Shown piece by piece: positions 16,799 to 25,319 of a stretch of 64,000 nt of DNA. Within the stretch, counting starts at the first letter, position 1, and each line of letters begins with the position of its first letter. The notes beneath the pieces are model-generated. The model ran no database searches, had not been told where the DNA came from, and was given only the letters and a program-made list of their open reading frames with translations. Position numbers and translations under genes: made by a program. The DNA lies in contig NC_012669.1 in the NCBI RefSeq assembly GCF_000023105.1, forward strand, positions 4,465,025 to 4,529,024. The letters are read 5' to 3'. Source of the DNA: Beutenbergia cavernae DSM 12333 (GTDB taxonomy: Bacteria; Actinomycetota; Actinomycetes; Actinomycetales; Beutenbergiaceae).

Positions 16799-18450
16799 CG
16801 GAGTCCTGGCCCGGCGGGCGGGCCGAGCCGGCCGGGACGCCGACCCCGGCGTTCCGCGAGGCGTCCGACGTCTCGATGCCTCCGCTGCCGCCCGTGGCCG
16901 ACGGCGGGCTGCCGCGCCCGCGCGTCGCGATCGCCGGGATCGCGATCGAGTCGAGCACGTTCTCGCCGCACCGCGCCGGATGGGCGGACTTCCGGGTGCT
17001 GCGCGGCGCCGACCTGCGCGCCAGGTACCCGTTCCTCGCCCCGGGCACCGACCTGGGGGACGCCGCCGACTGGGTGCCGCTGCTGGACGCGCGGTCGCTG
17101 CCCGGGGGCGCCGTCGAGGCGGACGTCTACGCGAGCCTGCGTGACGAGATCCTGGCGTTCGCGGCCTCCCACGGGCCGTTCGACGGCGTCCTCCTCGACC
17201 TGCACGGCGCCATGAGCGTCGTGGGGGTCACCGACGCCGAGGCGGACCTCGTCGGGCGCCTGCGGGACGTCGTCGGACCCGACCCGCTGCTCTCCGCGTC
17301 GATGGACCTGCACGGCAACGTCTCCGCGGACCTGGCCCGCGCCCTCGACCTGCTCACCTGCTACCGGATGGCCCCGCACGAGGACGCGTGGAACACGCGC
17401 GAGCGGGCCGCGCACCGGCTCCTCGCGCGGCTGCGGGGTCCGAGCGGCGCCGACCCGGTGGCGCGGCGCCCGTGGCAGGCGTGGGTGCCGGTCCCGGTCC
17501 TGCTGCCCGGCGAGAAGACCAGCACGCGCCTCGAGCCGGCCCGGTCGCTGTACGCGCGGCTGCCCGCCGTCGAGGTCGCGCCCGGCGTCGTCGACGCCGC
17601 GATCTGGATCGGCTACGCATGGGCGGACGAGCCGCGGTGCAGCGCCGCCGTCGTCGTGACCGGGGACGACGGCGACGCCGTCGCGCGCCACGCGCACGAC
17701 CTCGCCACCGCGTTCTGGGCCGCCCGCGACGACTTCGCGTTCGTGGCGCCGACCGGTTCGTTCGCCGAGGCGCTCGACGCGGCGCTCGCGCGGCCCGCGG
17801 ACGCCCCGCGCCCGTTCGTGATCTCCGACTCCGGCGACAACCCGACCGCCGGCGGCGCCGGCGACGTCACGTGGAGCCTCGGCGAGCTGCTCGCTGACCC
17901 ACGGTTCGTCGTCGACCCGGCTGAGGGCGGGCCGACGGCGATCCACGCGTCGATCTTCGACGCGGAGGCCGTGGCGGCGGCCGCCACCGCAGGGGTGGGC
18001 GCCGACGTCGAGCTGGCCGTGGGCGGCCGCGTGGACCCCGGTCCACGCGGCCCGGTGCGGCTCGCGGGACGGGTGGCGGCGGTCGTCGAGGGCGACCCGG
18101 TCGCCGGGCGGACCGTCGTCGTCCGCGCCGGTGGCGTCCACGCGATCGTGACCGAGCGGCGCAAGCCGTTCCACCTGCTGGCCGACTTCACGGACCTGGG
18201 GCTCGACCCAGGTGCCGCGGAGGTCCTGGTCGTGAAGATCGGCTACCTCGAGCCAGAGCTGTACGACCTCGCGGCGGACTGGATGCTGGCGCTCACACCG
18301 GGCGGCGTCGACCAGGACCTGCTCCGGCTCGGCCACGAGCGGATCACGCGGCCGAGGTATCCCTTCGACCCGGGCATGCCCGAGCCCGACCTGCGGCCGG
18401 TGCTGCGCCGCCGGGGCGAACCGGAGCGGCGCTGGTCACCGCCCGCGTGA
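16795..18450 (+). CDS. M81 family metallopeptidase (MlrC-like)
   Basis: A 551-residue member of the M81/MlrC family, named after the zinc peptidase of microcystin-LR degradation; most homologues have unknown substrates. Recognisable features are IAIESSTFSPH near residue 48, LLDLHGAMSV (residues 135-145), SMDLHGNVS, YRMAPHEDAW and the metal-site segment SDSGDNPTAGGAGD. The DLHG/HGN His residues and DSGDNP Asp residues are the expected zinc ligands. The GTG at 16795 overlaps the cutC stop; an ATG at 16876 is an alternative start. Confidence 0.88.
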   Translation: MTESWPGGRAEPAGTPTPAFREASDVSMPPLPPVADGGLPRPRVAIAGIAIESSTFSPHRAGWADFRVLRGADLRARYPFLAPGTDLGDAADWVPLLDARSLPGGAVEADVYASLRDEILAFAASHGPFDGVLLDLHGAMSVVGVTDAEADLVGRLRDVVGPDPLLSASMDLHGNVSADLARALDLLTCYRMAPHEDAWNTRERAAHRLLARLRGPSGADPVARRPWQAWVPVPVLLPGEKTSTRLEPARSLYARLPAVEVAPGVVDAAIWIGYAWADEPRCSAAVVVTGDDGDAVARHAHDLATAFWAARDDFAFVAPTGSFAEALDAALARPADAPRPFVISDSGDNPTAGGAGDVTWSLGELLADPRFVVDPAEGGPTAIHASIFDAEAVAAAATAGVGADVELAVGGRVDPGPRGPVRLAGRVAAVVEGDPVAGRTVVVRAGGVHAIVTERRKPFHLLADFTDLGLDPGAAEVLVVKIGYLEPELYDLAADWMLALTPGGVDQDLLRLGHERITRPRYPFDPGMPEPDLRPVLRRRGEPERRWSPPA

Positions 18451-18684
18451 CAGCGGTCGGCGTCGCCCGAGCGTGTATCCGACGACACCGCCGAGGAGCC
18501 CGAGCCCGACGGCCGCGGTCGCGGCTCCGACGTAGAGGCCGCCCAACGTCGGGTCGAAGGTCTGCTCGGACAGCGGCGCGTACGCCGTCCACCCGAACGA
18601 CACCGGCCGGGTGAGCGCCCACAGGGCGCCGCCCGCGAGGAACAGCGCACCGGCGACCGCCACGATCCAGGACCCCCGCGTCAT
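18436..18684 (-). CDS. Small two-helix membrane protein
   Basis: An 82-residue protein of unknown function with hydrophobic segments at about residues 6-25 and 47-71, the second Gly-rich (GGLYVGAATAAVGLGLLGGVVG), and a basic tail GRRRPLSRGR. It is convergent with, and overlaps by 15 bases, the end of the M81 gene. The start at 18684 places the first helix immediately after the initiator. Orphan gene; no inference about role is possible. Confidence 0.55.
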   Translation of the reverse strand: MTRGSWIVAVAGALFLAGGALWALTRPVSFGWTAYAPLSEQTFDPTLGGLYVGAATAAVGLGLLGGVVGYTLGRRRPLSRGR

Positions 18685-18783
18685 GGGCGGCAGCCTAAGC
18701 CCCGGTTGCGGGCTGACGCGACGTTCCTGGGACGAACCGCCTGCGTGTTCACGCGTCACCTCACGGACGCGAGCGAGCCCGCG

Positions 18784-19776
18784 TCAGCTGAGCAGCCGCC
18801 GCGGCGCCGCGCCGCGGCCCTGGGGCGCCGTCGCCGAGGACCAGATGTGGAAGACGCCGTAGCCGCGCCAGGGTCGCCAGGACTCGGCGAGCGCCGTCGC
18901 CTCGTCGGGATCCACGACGCCGAGCCCGCGCCGCAGCACGAGATCGCCGGCGGGGAACGCGTCGGGGTCGCGCAGGAGGCGCAGCTCGAGGTAGTCGGCC
19001 GTCCACGGCCCGATCCCGGGCAGCGCGAGCAGCCGCTCGCGTGAGCCGGGCCCGGTGTCGAGCGCGAGCCCGTCGGCGAACGCGGCGGCCAGGGACGTCA
19101 GCGAGGACGCGCGCGCCCGGGTGAGGCCGACGACGGCGCGCAGCTCGTCCGGGTCCGCCCGCGCGATCGCCTCCGGGGTGGGGAACGCGAACCAGTGCGG
19201 GGCGGTCGAAGGCGCGCCGGCCGCCCGCAGCGGCGTGCCGTACGCAGCCACGAAACGACTCGTGAACGTGCGCGCGGCGGCGAGGGAGACCTGCTGCCCG
19301 AGGACCGTGGTCGCCGCGGCCTCGAAGGGGTCGACGAAGCCGGGCACGCGCATGCCGGGCGCGCCGGCGACCAGCGGGGCGAGCGCCGGGTCGGCGGCCA
19401 GAACCGCGTCCGCGGCCAGCGGGTCGTGGTCCAGGTCGAGCCACCCCCGCACCCGGCTCACGAGGGCCTCGAGCGCCCCGTCCGCTCCTGACCACACCGC
19501 GCCGACCCCGGCCACGGCGACCAGCGGTTCCACGTCGAGCACGACGACCGGCTCGTCGGCCGCCAGGTGCACGGTGACGAGCACCGGGCCGTCGGGGGTC
19601 GGCACGGTGCGCGTCACGGTGCGACCCAAGGGGTCGACCCTGTCCAGCCCGACGGTCTCGTGCCGCCCCAGGGCGGCCAGGAGCGCGTCGGCGTCGAGCG
19701 GTGGCGTGTACGCCAGGCGCAGCCCGCTCACGGCCGCCCGCGTGGGCGGCCGGGCGAGCGCCGTCGACGCCGTCAT
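18784..19776 (-). CDS. alkA: DNA-3-methyladenine glycosylase II
   Basis: A 330-residue base-excision glycosylase that removes alkylated purines and pyrimidines from DNA. An AlkA N-terminal domain (about 10-130) is followed by the helix-hairpin-helix fold: VLGQQVSLAAARTF is typical, the hairpin is LPGIGPWTADY at about 250, and the catalytic Asp is residue 278 in FPAGDLVLRR. Unlike many actinobacterial AdaA-AlkA fusions it has no methyl-accepting N-terminal domain. It is last in a three-gene operon; its ATG overlaps the stop of ogt (ATGA). Confidence 0.92.
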   Translation of the reverse strand: MTASTALARPPTRAAVSGLRLAYTPPLDADALLAALGRHETVGLDRVDPLGRTVTRTVPTPDGPVLVTVHLAADEPVVVLDVEPLVAVAGVGAVWSGADGALEALVSRVRGWLDLDHDPLAADAVLAADPALAPLVAGAPGMRVPGFVDPFEAAATTVLGQQVSLAAARTFTSRFVAAYGTPLRAAGAPSTAPHWFAFPTPEAIARADPDELRAVVGLTRARASSLTSLAAAFADGLALDTGPGSRERLLALPGIGPWTADYLELRLLRDPDAFPAGDLVLRRGLGVVDPDEATALAESWRPWRGYGVFHIWSSATAPQGRGAAPRRLLS

Positions 19777-20441
19777 CCGGTGCGTCCGAACTCGTTCCGC
19801 TCGCGCTCGAGGGTGAGCAGCGTGCGCTTCGCGTCCGGCCCGCCGGCGTACCCGCCCATCGACCCGTCCGAGCGCACCACGCGGTGGCACGGCAGGACGA
19901 TCGGCAGCGGGTTGAGCGCGCACGCCGTGCCGACGGCGCGGACGGCCCGGGGTCGACCCGAGATCGTCGCGACCTCCCCGTAGGACGCGGTACGGCCGTA
20001 CGGGATCTCCTCCAGGTGCTCGACCACCGAGCGCCGGAAGCCGCGCAGCAGCTGCAGGTCGAGCGGGAGGTCGAACACGTGGCGCCGGCCGGCGAAGTAC
20101 TCGTCGAGCTCGCGCGCGACGGCGTCCAGGCGGGCGGGCGCGAGCAGGACCCGCGGGCTGACCCGCTCGGCGAGCTCCTCGAGGGTGGGCTCGGCGCCGT
20201 CGCGCGCGAACGCGACCCGGACCAGCCCGGCGCCCGTGGCCGCGAGCACGAGAGGGCCGACCGGCGTGTCGAGCGTGCGGTACGCGACGTCGAGCACGCC
20301 GTCGCGCGCGGCGGCGGCGGCCAGCGCTGCCGTGAGGTGCTCCGGCACGGCGCCCGCCCCCGCGGGAAGGTTGCCGGCGGGGATCCCGACGGCGTCGGCC
20401 AGCCCGGCCGACAGGAACGGTGGCTGCGTGGCGTGAGTCAT
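19773..20441 (-). CDS. ogt: Methylated-DNA-[protein]-cysteine S-methyltransferase
   Basis: A 222-residue suicide repair protein that moves alkyl groups from O6-alkylguanine (and O4-alkylthymine) to its own cysteine. The active-site motif is PCHRV, with Cys185. The helix-turn-helix wing reads IPYGRTASYGEVA and the C-terminal GGYAGGPDAKRTLL is typical. The N-terminus is about 45 residues longer than minimal Ogt proteins. It overlaps both neighbours by four bases: a sigma factor gene upstream and alkA downstream. Confidence 0.94.
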   Translation of the reverse strand: MTHATQPPFLSAGLADAVGIPAGNLPAGAGAVPEHLTAALAAAAARDGVLDVAYRTLDTPVGPLVLAATGAGLVRVAFARDGAEPTLEELAERVSPRVLLAPARLDAVARELDEYFAGRRHVFDLPLDLQLLRGFRRSVVEHLEEIPYGRTASYGEVATISGRPRAVRAVGTACALNPLPIVLPCHRVVRSDGSMGGYAGGPDAKRTLLTLERERNEFGRTG

Positions 20442-20956
20442 GATGCTGCTCCTTCGAGGTACGTCCGGCGCAGGCGCGCGACGCCGTCGGCCGCTGCGCG
20501 ACGGGCGGCCGCCGCGGTGCCGCCGACGATCGCGGCGACCTCCTCGTACGGCAGCCCGCCCACGTAGTGGTGGACGACGCACGTGCGCTGCTTCGGTGCG
20601 AGCTCGGCAAGTGCCTCCCACAGGTCCCGCTCCCAGCCTCCGGGCGGTGCGCCGACGTGGCCGGTACCGACGTGACCGGCTGCGTCGAGCCGCTCGACGA
20701 CGTCGGACGCGCCGCCCGCCGGAACGGCCCGCCGCGCCCGTGACCGATGCGCGTCGATCGCCTTGCGGTGCGCGATCGTGACGAGCCAGGCCTCGAGGTT
20801 GGCGCCGCCCGGGAGGTCCGGGTAGGCCTTGAGGGCGGCGAGGAACGTCTCCGACCAGGCGTCGTCCGCCTGGTCCGGGGGCAGGAGCGCCCGCACGACG
20901 CGCAGCACGGTGGGACCGTGCCGCTCGACGACCTGGGCGAACGGTGGGTTGCTCAC
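20438..20956 (-). CDS. ECF-type RNA polymerase sigma factor of the alkylation repair operon
   Basis: A 172-residue sigma-70 family protein. Region 2 covers about residues 5-70 (VVERHGPTVLRVVRALL, ETFLAALKAYPDLP, LEAWLVTIAHRKAIDAHR). Region 4 covers about 110-160 (LAELAPKQRTCVVHHYVGGL, YEEVAAIVGGTAAAARRAAA). The start is GTG at 20956. Its stop overlaps the ogt start, so sigma factor, Ogt and AlkA form one coupled unit. This suggests the sigma factor drives its own repair operon (inference). No anti-sigma gene is present. Confidence 0.87.
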   Translation of the reverse strand: MSNPPFAQVVERHGPTVLRVVRALLPPDQADDAWSETFLAALKAYPDLPGGANLEAWLVTIAHRKAIDAHRSRARRAVPAGGASDVVERLDAAGHVGTGHVGAPPGGWERDLWEALAELAPKQRTCVVHHYVGGLPYEEVAAIVGGTAAAARRAAADGVARLRRTYLEGAAS

Positions 20957-21051
20957 ACCAGGTAGACGCGCGGGACGACCCCCGTGTGAGGTCGCCTTCC
21001 CCGCCGGTCGGTGCAGCACTCCCCCACTCTGCACCCCGCCTCCGACATCCC

Positions 21052-22047
21052 CTACGCCTGCTCCAGGAGGAAGCGCCGGATGCTCGCGTCGTCCGGCCGC
21101 TCGTGCGCGTCCGAGCCGACCCACTCGCTGTGCCCCGCCGGCAGCGCGTGCAGCCACGTCGGCCCGCCCAGCGCGTTCGCCACGGCGAACTGGCTGGGCG
21201 GCGGCACACTCGGGTCGGCCAGCGCGGGCGCCACCACCACCGGCACTCGCACGCGGCCGGCGGCCGTGGCGGCGTCGGCGTAGCGCAGTGTCTCGAGCGC
21301 CTCGGGATGCTCCCGCAGGTGGGCGCGCACCCACCGCCCCGACCCCAGGCAGTCGACGCCGGCGCGCCACGGGTAGTCGCCGAAGCTCGGGACCTCCAGG
21401 TACCCGCCGTCGAACCGGTCGTCGAACGCGAGCGCGAGCGCCCCGATCCCGCCGCCGAAGCTGCCCCCGTGGTACGTCAGGCGCCGGGCCTCCGGCACCA
21501 GTGCCAGGCCGATCGTCACCGCGAGCCACAGGTCCGCCGTCGAACCGACGTGGCTGTACGACCGCGGCGTCTCGATGCCCCACAGCACGTGCGGGAGCGC
21601 GTCGTTGCCGATCCCGGGCACCACGCTGCGCGACCCGAGCCCGCGGGCCACGGGCATGACCGCGAGCGCCCGGGGCGGGACGCCGTCGAGACCGGGGTCC
21701 GACCGACCCCCGTAGCCGTGCCCGACCACCACGACCTCCTCGGCGCCGTCCGTGGGCCGCACGACCCACCCGCCGATCGCGGCGTCGTCGAGGCTGCGGT
21801 AGGACAGGTCCGCCACCTCGTGGGTCGCCTCGTGCCCGGGCAGCGGGCGCCACCCGGAGACCTCCGGGAGCGGGTCGACGGCGGAGGTCTCGGCGCGCAC
21901 GGACGCCCAGAAGGCGTCGAAGTCGGCGGGCTCGTCCGCCGGTGCGCTGACGTGGAGGAGGTCCTCGAGCGTGTGCCCGTACGTGGCGTCGAAGCCCGGG
22001 TCGGGCACCAGCTCAGGCGCGACGGTGGCCCCGGTGAGGCGATTCAT
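21052..22047 (-). CDS. Acetylxylan esterase family protein (CE7)
   Basis: A 331-residue alpha/beta hydrolase of the CE7 acetylxylan esterase/cephalosporin deacetylase family. It removes acetyl groups from xylo-oligosaccharides or related acetates. The nucleophile is Ser196 in GGSFGGG, a variant of the usual GxSQGG. The other family marks are ARGLGSR (variant of RGQG), an Asp in ALADPSVPPPS and a His in PAGHSEW. No signal peptide, hence intracellular. The ATG at 22047 follows CAGGGGTGCCA; a GTG two codons earlier is possible. Confidence 0.88.
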   Translation of the reverse strand: MNRLTGATVAPELVPDPGFDATYGHTLEDLLHVSAPADEPADFDAFWASVRAETSAVDPLPEVSGWRPLPGHEATHEVADLSYRSLDDAAIGGWVVRPTDGAEEVVVVGHGYGGRSDPGLDGVPPRALAVMPVARGLGSRSVVPGIGNDALPHVLWGIETPRSYSHVGSTADLWLAVTIGLALVPEARRLTYHGGSFGGGIGALALAFDDRFDGGYLEVPSFGDYPWRAGVDCLGSGRWVRAHLREHPEALETLRYADAATAAGRVRVPVVVAPALADPSVPPPSQFAVANALGGPTWLHALPAGHSEWVGSDAHERPDDASIRRFLLEQA

Positions 22048-22071
22048 TGGCACCCCTGAAGGCTACGGGCC

Positions 22072-22094
22072 AAGAACCGCCGCATGCGGCTCTT
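22072..22094 (-). terminator. Possible hairpin downstream of importer operon
   Basis: AAGA-A-CCGC-CGCAT-GCGG-C-TCTT forms an 8-base-pair interrupted stem in the 161-base gap between the sugar permease operon and the esterase, both read leftward. No U-run follows, so it may only be a weak terminator or a spacer structure. Confidence 0.25.
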
Positions 22095-22208
22095 CACCAC
22101 TCAGGACCGCGGCGTCCGGAGCCCGGCGAACTGGGTCGCGTTTGCCAGGAATGATCGCGGGTAGCGGTCCCTTGCCAGTCGAGAGGTCGCCGACATGGTG
22201 CAAGGCAG

Positions 22209-23081
22209 TCACTTCAGGGCACCCGATCCGAGTCCGGCTCGCCAATACCGTTGCAGGAAGATGAAGAGCAGGATGACCGGAAGCACCGCGAACAGGGACC
22301 CGATGATGACGCTGGGGTAGTAGTCGGCCTCGTTGAGCGACCGGGAGTTCCAGAAGTACAAGCCCAGCGCCACCGGAAAGAGATCCCTGTCGGTCAGCAT
22401 GAGCAGCGGCAGGAAGAAGTTGTTCCAGATGCCGTTGAAGCTGAACAGGAACAATGTCACCACGCCGGGCCACATCGAGGGCAGCGCGATCCGGAAGAAG
22501 ATCCCGAACTCGCGGGACCCGTCCAACCGGCCGGCCTCGACCAGCTCGTACGGCGCGTAGGAGCGGGCGAACACCCTGGCGAGGTAGACACCGAACGGGT
22601 TGACCAGTCCGGGCAGCAATACGGCCCAGTACGTGTTCACGATCCCGAGGTTCGAGGCGAGCAGATATAACGGCAGTGCCGTCGCCGCGCCCGGTACGAG
22701 CACGCCGACCAGGACGAAGCCGAACACCCTCTCCTTGCCACGGAACTCGAACTTGTCGAAGGCGTGGCCGGCCAGGAAACAAATCAGCGTAGATCCGGCG
22801 GCTCCGACTCCGGCGTAGGCCAGCGAGTTCACGAACCAGCGAGGATAGATGCCGCCGTCGCGGCCGACAAGCGTCGTGACGTTCTCGAGGAGGTTGAAGT
22901 CGGCGAAGACGAACCCGGACGTGCCGGTCAGGTCCGTCGCGTCCTTCGTCGACGCGATCACGAGCCAGAGCAGCGGGAATATGCAGTACGCCATGACGAC
23001 GACCAGAACCACCGTCACCGGGACCCGACTCAGTAGCCACATCGGCGTTCGCGCGGCTACTCGGCCGCCGGCCCCGCTCAC
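22209..23081 (-). CDS. Carbohydrate ABC transporter permease, MalG-type
   Basis: A 290-residue inner-membrane subunit for uptake of sugar released by the lyase encoded at 27562-30240. Six helices are predicted, the first at about residues 20-40 (VVLVVVMAYCIFPLLWLVI). The EAA loop reads ELVEAGRLDGSREFGIFFRI. The GTG start at 23081 overlaps the stop of the preceding permease (GTGA). It is the last gene of the oxidoreductase-binding protein-permease operon, and no ATPase gene is present. Confidence 0.92.
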   Translation of the reverse strand: MSGAGGRVAARTPMWLLSRVPVTVVLVVVMAYCIFPLLWLVIASTKDATDLTGTSGFVFADFNLLENVTTLVGRDGGIYPRWFVNSLAYAGVGAAGSTLICFLAGHAFDKFEFRGKERVFGFVLVGVLVPGAATALPLYLLASNLGIVNTYWAVLLPGLVNPFGVYLARVFARSYAPYELVEAGRLDGSREFGIFFRIALPSMWPGVVTLFLFSFNGIWNNFFLPLLMLTDRDLFPVALGLYFWNSRSLNEADYYPSVIIGSLFAVLPVILLFIFLQRYWRAGLGSGALK

Positions 23082-23995
23082 CGTCGCCTCACACGCGTCG
23101 CAACCCACGACGCGGCACCGATGAGCACCGCGAACACCAGGGCCGCCGCGGCTGCGACACCGAAGTTGTGGTCGGTGAACGCCTTTTGATAGATGTACAT
23201 GTTCGGAGTCCACGTCGAATCGATCCCGGGCGCCCGGGAGCTCAGCAGCATCGGCTCGGCGAACAGTTGCATGGCGCCGACGATGGTCATGAGGACGGCG
23301 ATGCTGATCGCCCCGCGAATCATCGGCACTTTGACCGACAGCGCGACGCGCAGCTGGCCCGCTCCGTCGACCCGCGCGGCTTCCAGCGTCTCACGCGGGA
23401 TCGCCTGCAGCGCCGCGAAGAAGATGACGACGTTGTAGCCGACGTGCAGCCAGATCGTCACGTTGGCGACGGCGACGATGGACGCCGGCAACGAGGAGAT
23501 CGACCACTCGGCGCTGCTGAGTCCCTCCACGACGTCGACGAGCGGCGAGATCCCAGGCGTGTAGAGATAGAGCCAGATGATGGCCGCGATCAACCCCGGC
23601 ACAACGTTCGGAAGGTAGTACACGAGCTGCAGAAAGCGGCCCCCGATCGCCAGGCCGCTGTCCAGCAGCAAGGTGATGACGATCGCGGCGCCGATCATCA
23701 ACGGGATGTAGAACACGCAGTAGACCCCGATGATCCCGAAGCTGCCGAGGAAGTCGGTGTCACTCAGCACCGCGGCAAAGTTGCCCAGCCCGACGAACAC
23801 CGTTTGCGCACCACCGAAGCCCAAGCCTGACGACTGCTCCGAGAACAGGCTCAAATATGCCGCGTACCCTAGCGGCACGATCGTGAAGACAGCGAACACG
23901 ACGAAGAACGGCGCGATGAACGGCAGTGGCGACGGGCCCCGCCGCCGCTGCCCTAGCCGGGAACCGGCCGGGACCGCGCGTACGAGGGCGGCCAC
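23078..23995 (-). CDS. Carbohydrate ABC transporter permease, MalF-type
   Basis: A 305-residue membrane subunit with six helices. The first follows the basic start at about residue 25 (FIAPFFVVFAVFTIVPLGYA). The EAA loop reads ETLEAARVDGAGQLRVALSV. The GTG start at 23995 lies one base after the stop of the binding-protein gene (TGACGTG), the best position for coupled translation. It forms the channel with the MalG-type partner downstream. Confidence 0.9.
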   Translation of the reverse strand: MAALVRAVPAGSRLGQRRRGPSPLPFIAPFFVVFAVFTIVPLGYAAYLSLFSEQSSGLGFGGAQTVFVGLGNFAAVLSDTDFLGSFGIIGVYCVFYIPLMIGAAIVITLLLDSGLAIGGRFLQLVYYLPNVVPGLIAAIIWLYLYTPGISPLVDVVEGLSSAEWSISSLPASIVAVANVTIWLHVGYNVVIFFAALQAIPRETLEAARVDGAGQLRVALSVKVPMIRGAISIAVLMTIVGAMQLFAEPMLLSSRAPGIDSTWTPNMYIYQKAFTDHNFGVAAAAALVFAVLIGAASWVATRVRRR

Positions 23996-23996
23996 G

Positions 23997-25319
23997 TCAG
24001 TCGACCGCGATCCCGCGGTCATTGAGACTCTCGACCACTGTCTCCTGGACCGGGGCAAAGATGTCGGGGAGCGCGGTCGTGCCGGCGTTCACCTGCGCGA
24101 TAGCGTCCTGGAACGCGGTGTCCATCGTGCTCTGTGCAGGTCCCCAAGTCCACTCGCCCGGGATGGCGGCGGCAGCCTCTGCTGCGACGGCGTAGATGTC
24201 CTGGCCGCCGAAGAACGAGGTGTCGAATGCGTCTCTGGCCGGCCCGACAAGATCAGCGTTCGCGGGCAGCACGCTGGACTCACCGCCGGCCACCCGGGCG
24301 GCGATCCCTTCCTCGGTGGTTGTCATCCAGGCGATGAAGGCCTCCGCGGCGTCTTGATGCTCACTGTCCGCGGTGACGGCGAATGTCGCGCCCCCGTTGC
24401 CGGCCGATGTCGGTTCGCCGGTGAACGACGGCGGCAGGGCCACCCGCCACAGCCCCGCCTGATCTTCGAAGTTGACCGGGAGGTAGCCGCCATTCCAGGA
24501 CCCGGCAAGTGTCGTCCAGGTCTGGCCGGCGGCCTGCCTCTGACCCAGGAGCTCGCCCTCGCCGACCCAGACGAGGTCTTCGTCGACGAAGCGCTGCTGC
24601 ATTTCGGCGACCTGGCGGGTGACCTCGTTGTCGATGTCGACGGTCCAGGCGTCGCCGTCGGCGGAGTACCACTGGGCACCGGCCTGCCAGTTGATGCTGG
24701 CGAGGGAGCCAGGATCGTTGGCGGTGGTGGCTCCGATCCGGGCTTCCGGGTCGATGTCCTTGATCTGGCGGGCGACCTGCTCGTACTCCTCCCAGGTCGT
24801 GGGAACGTCGATCCCGTGTTCCTCGAACAGGTCGGCGCGGTAGTACATCACCCAGGCCGCCAGATCCAGTGGGTAGGACCACGTCTCGCCGCCCAGCTCA
24901 ACGAGGTTGCGAGCGGCGTCCGGGAATTCCTCCGCCACCTGGTCTGCCGCTTCCTCGCTGAGTGGCTGGAGGAGCCCTTGGGCGAGGACATCAGGCAGGT
25001 ACGGGTACTCGACGGTGGCGACGTCGGGTGCGGTGCCGGCGCGCGACGAGTTCGCCAGAGTCGTGTAGTTGTCCGCCGCCGACGGGGTGGTCTGAAACTC
25101 GACGATGATGCCGTCCTGCGAGCTGTTGAAGGCCTCGACGACCGCCTCGGAGTTACGCAGCCAGGACATGAAGGTGATCGTGACCGGGCCGTCGTCGGCC
25201 TCGGTCGGTGCCGCGTCACCAGACCCTTCGGCGCCGGCGCAGGCGCTGGTCAGCAGGGACACGGCGACGGCCAGACCGGTCAGCCGAACGAGGCGGGCAC
25301 GGGGAGTCAGATGCGTCAT
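23997..25319 (-). CDS. Extracellular sugar-binding lipoprotein of lyase locus
   Basis: A 440-residue family 1 binding protein, exported by a Sec-type signal peptide with a lipobox ending at Cys27 (LLTSAC) and anchored to the membrane. The early segment ITFMSWLRNSEAVVEAFNSS and the SWNGGYLPVNF region are typical of oligosaccharide-binding proteins. The ATG overlaps the stop of the oxidoreductase gene (ATGA at 25316-25319). The expected ligand is an unsaturated uronic-acid-containing oligosaccharide made by the neighbouring PL8 lyase (inference). Confidence 0.9.
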   Translation of the reverse strand: MTHLTPRARLVRLTGLAVAVSLLTSACAGAEGSGDAAPTEADDGPVTITFMSWLRNSEAVVEAFNSSQDGIIVEFQTTPSAADNYTTLANSSRAGTAPDVATVEYPYLPDVLAQGLLQPLSEEAADQVAEEFPDAARNLVELGGETWSYPLDLAAWVMYYRADLFEEHGIDVPTTWEEYEQVARQIKDIDPEARIGATTANDPGSLASINWQAGAQWYSADGDAWTVDIDNEVTRQVAEMQQRFVDEDLVWVGEGELLGQRQAAGQTWTTLAGSWNGGYLPVNFEDQAGLWRVALPPSFTGEPTSAGNGGATFAVTADSEHQDAAEAFIAWMTTTEEGIAARVAGGESSVLPANADLVGPARDAFDTSFFGGQDIYAVAAEAAAAIPGEWTWGPAQSTMDTAFQDAIAQVNAGTTALPDIFAPVQETVVESLNDRGIAVD

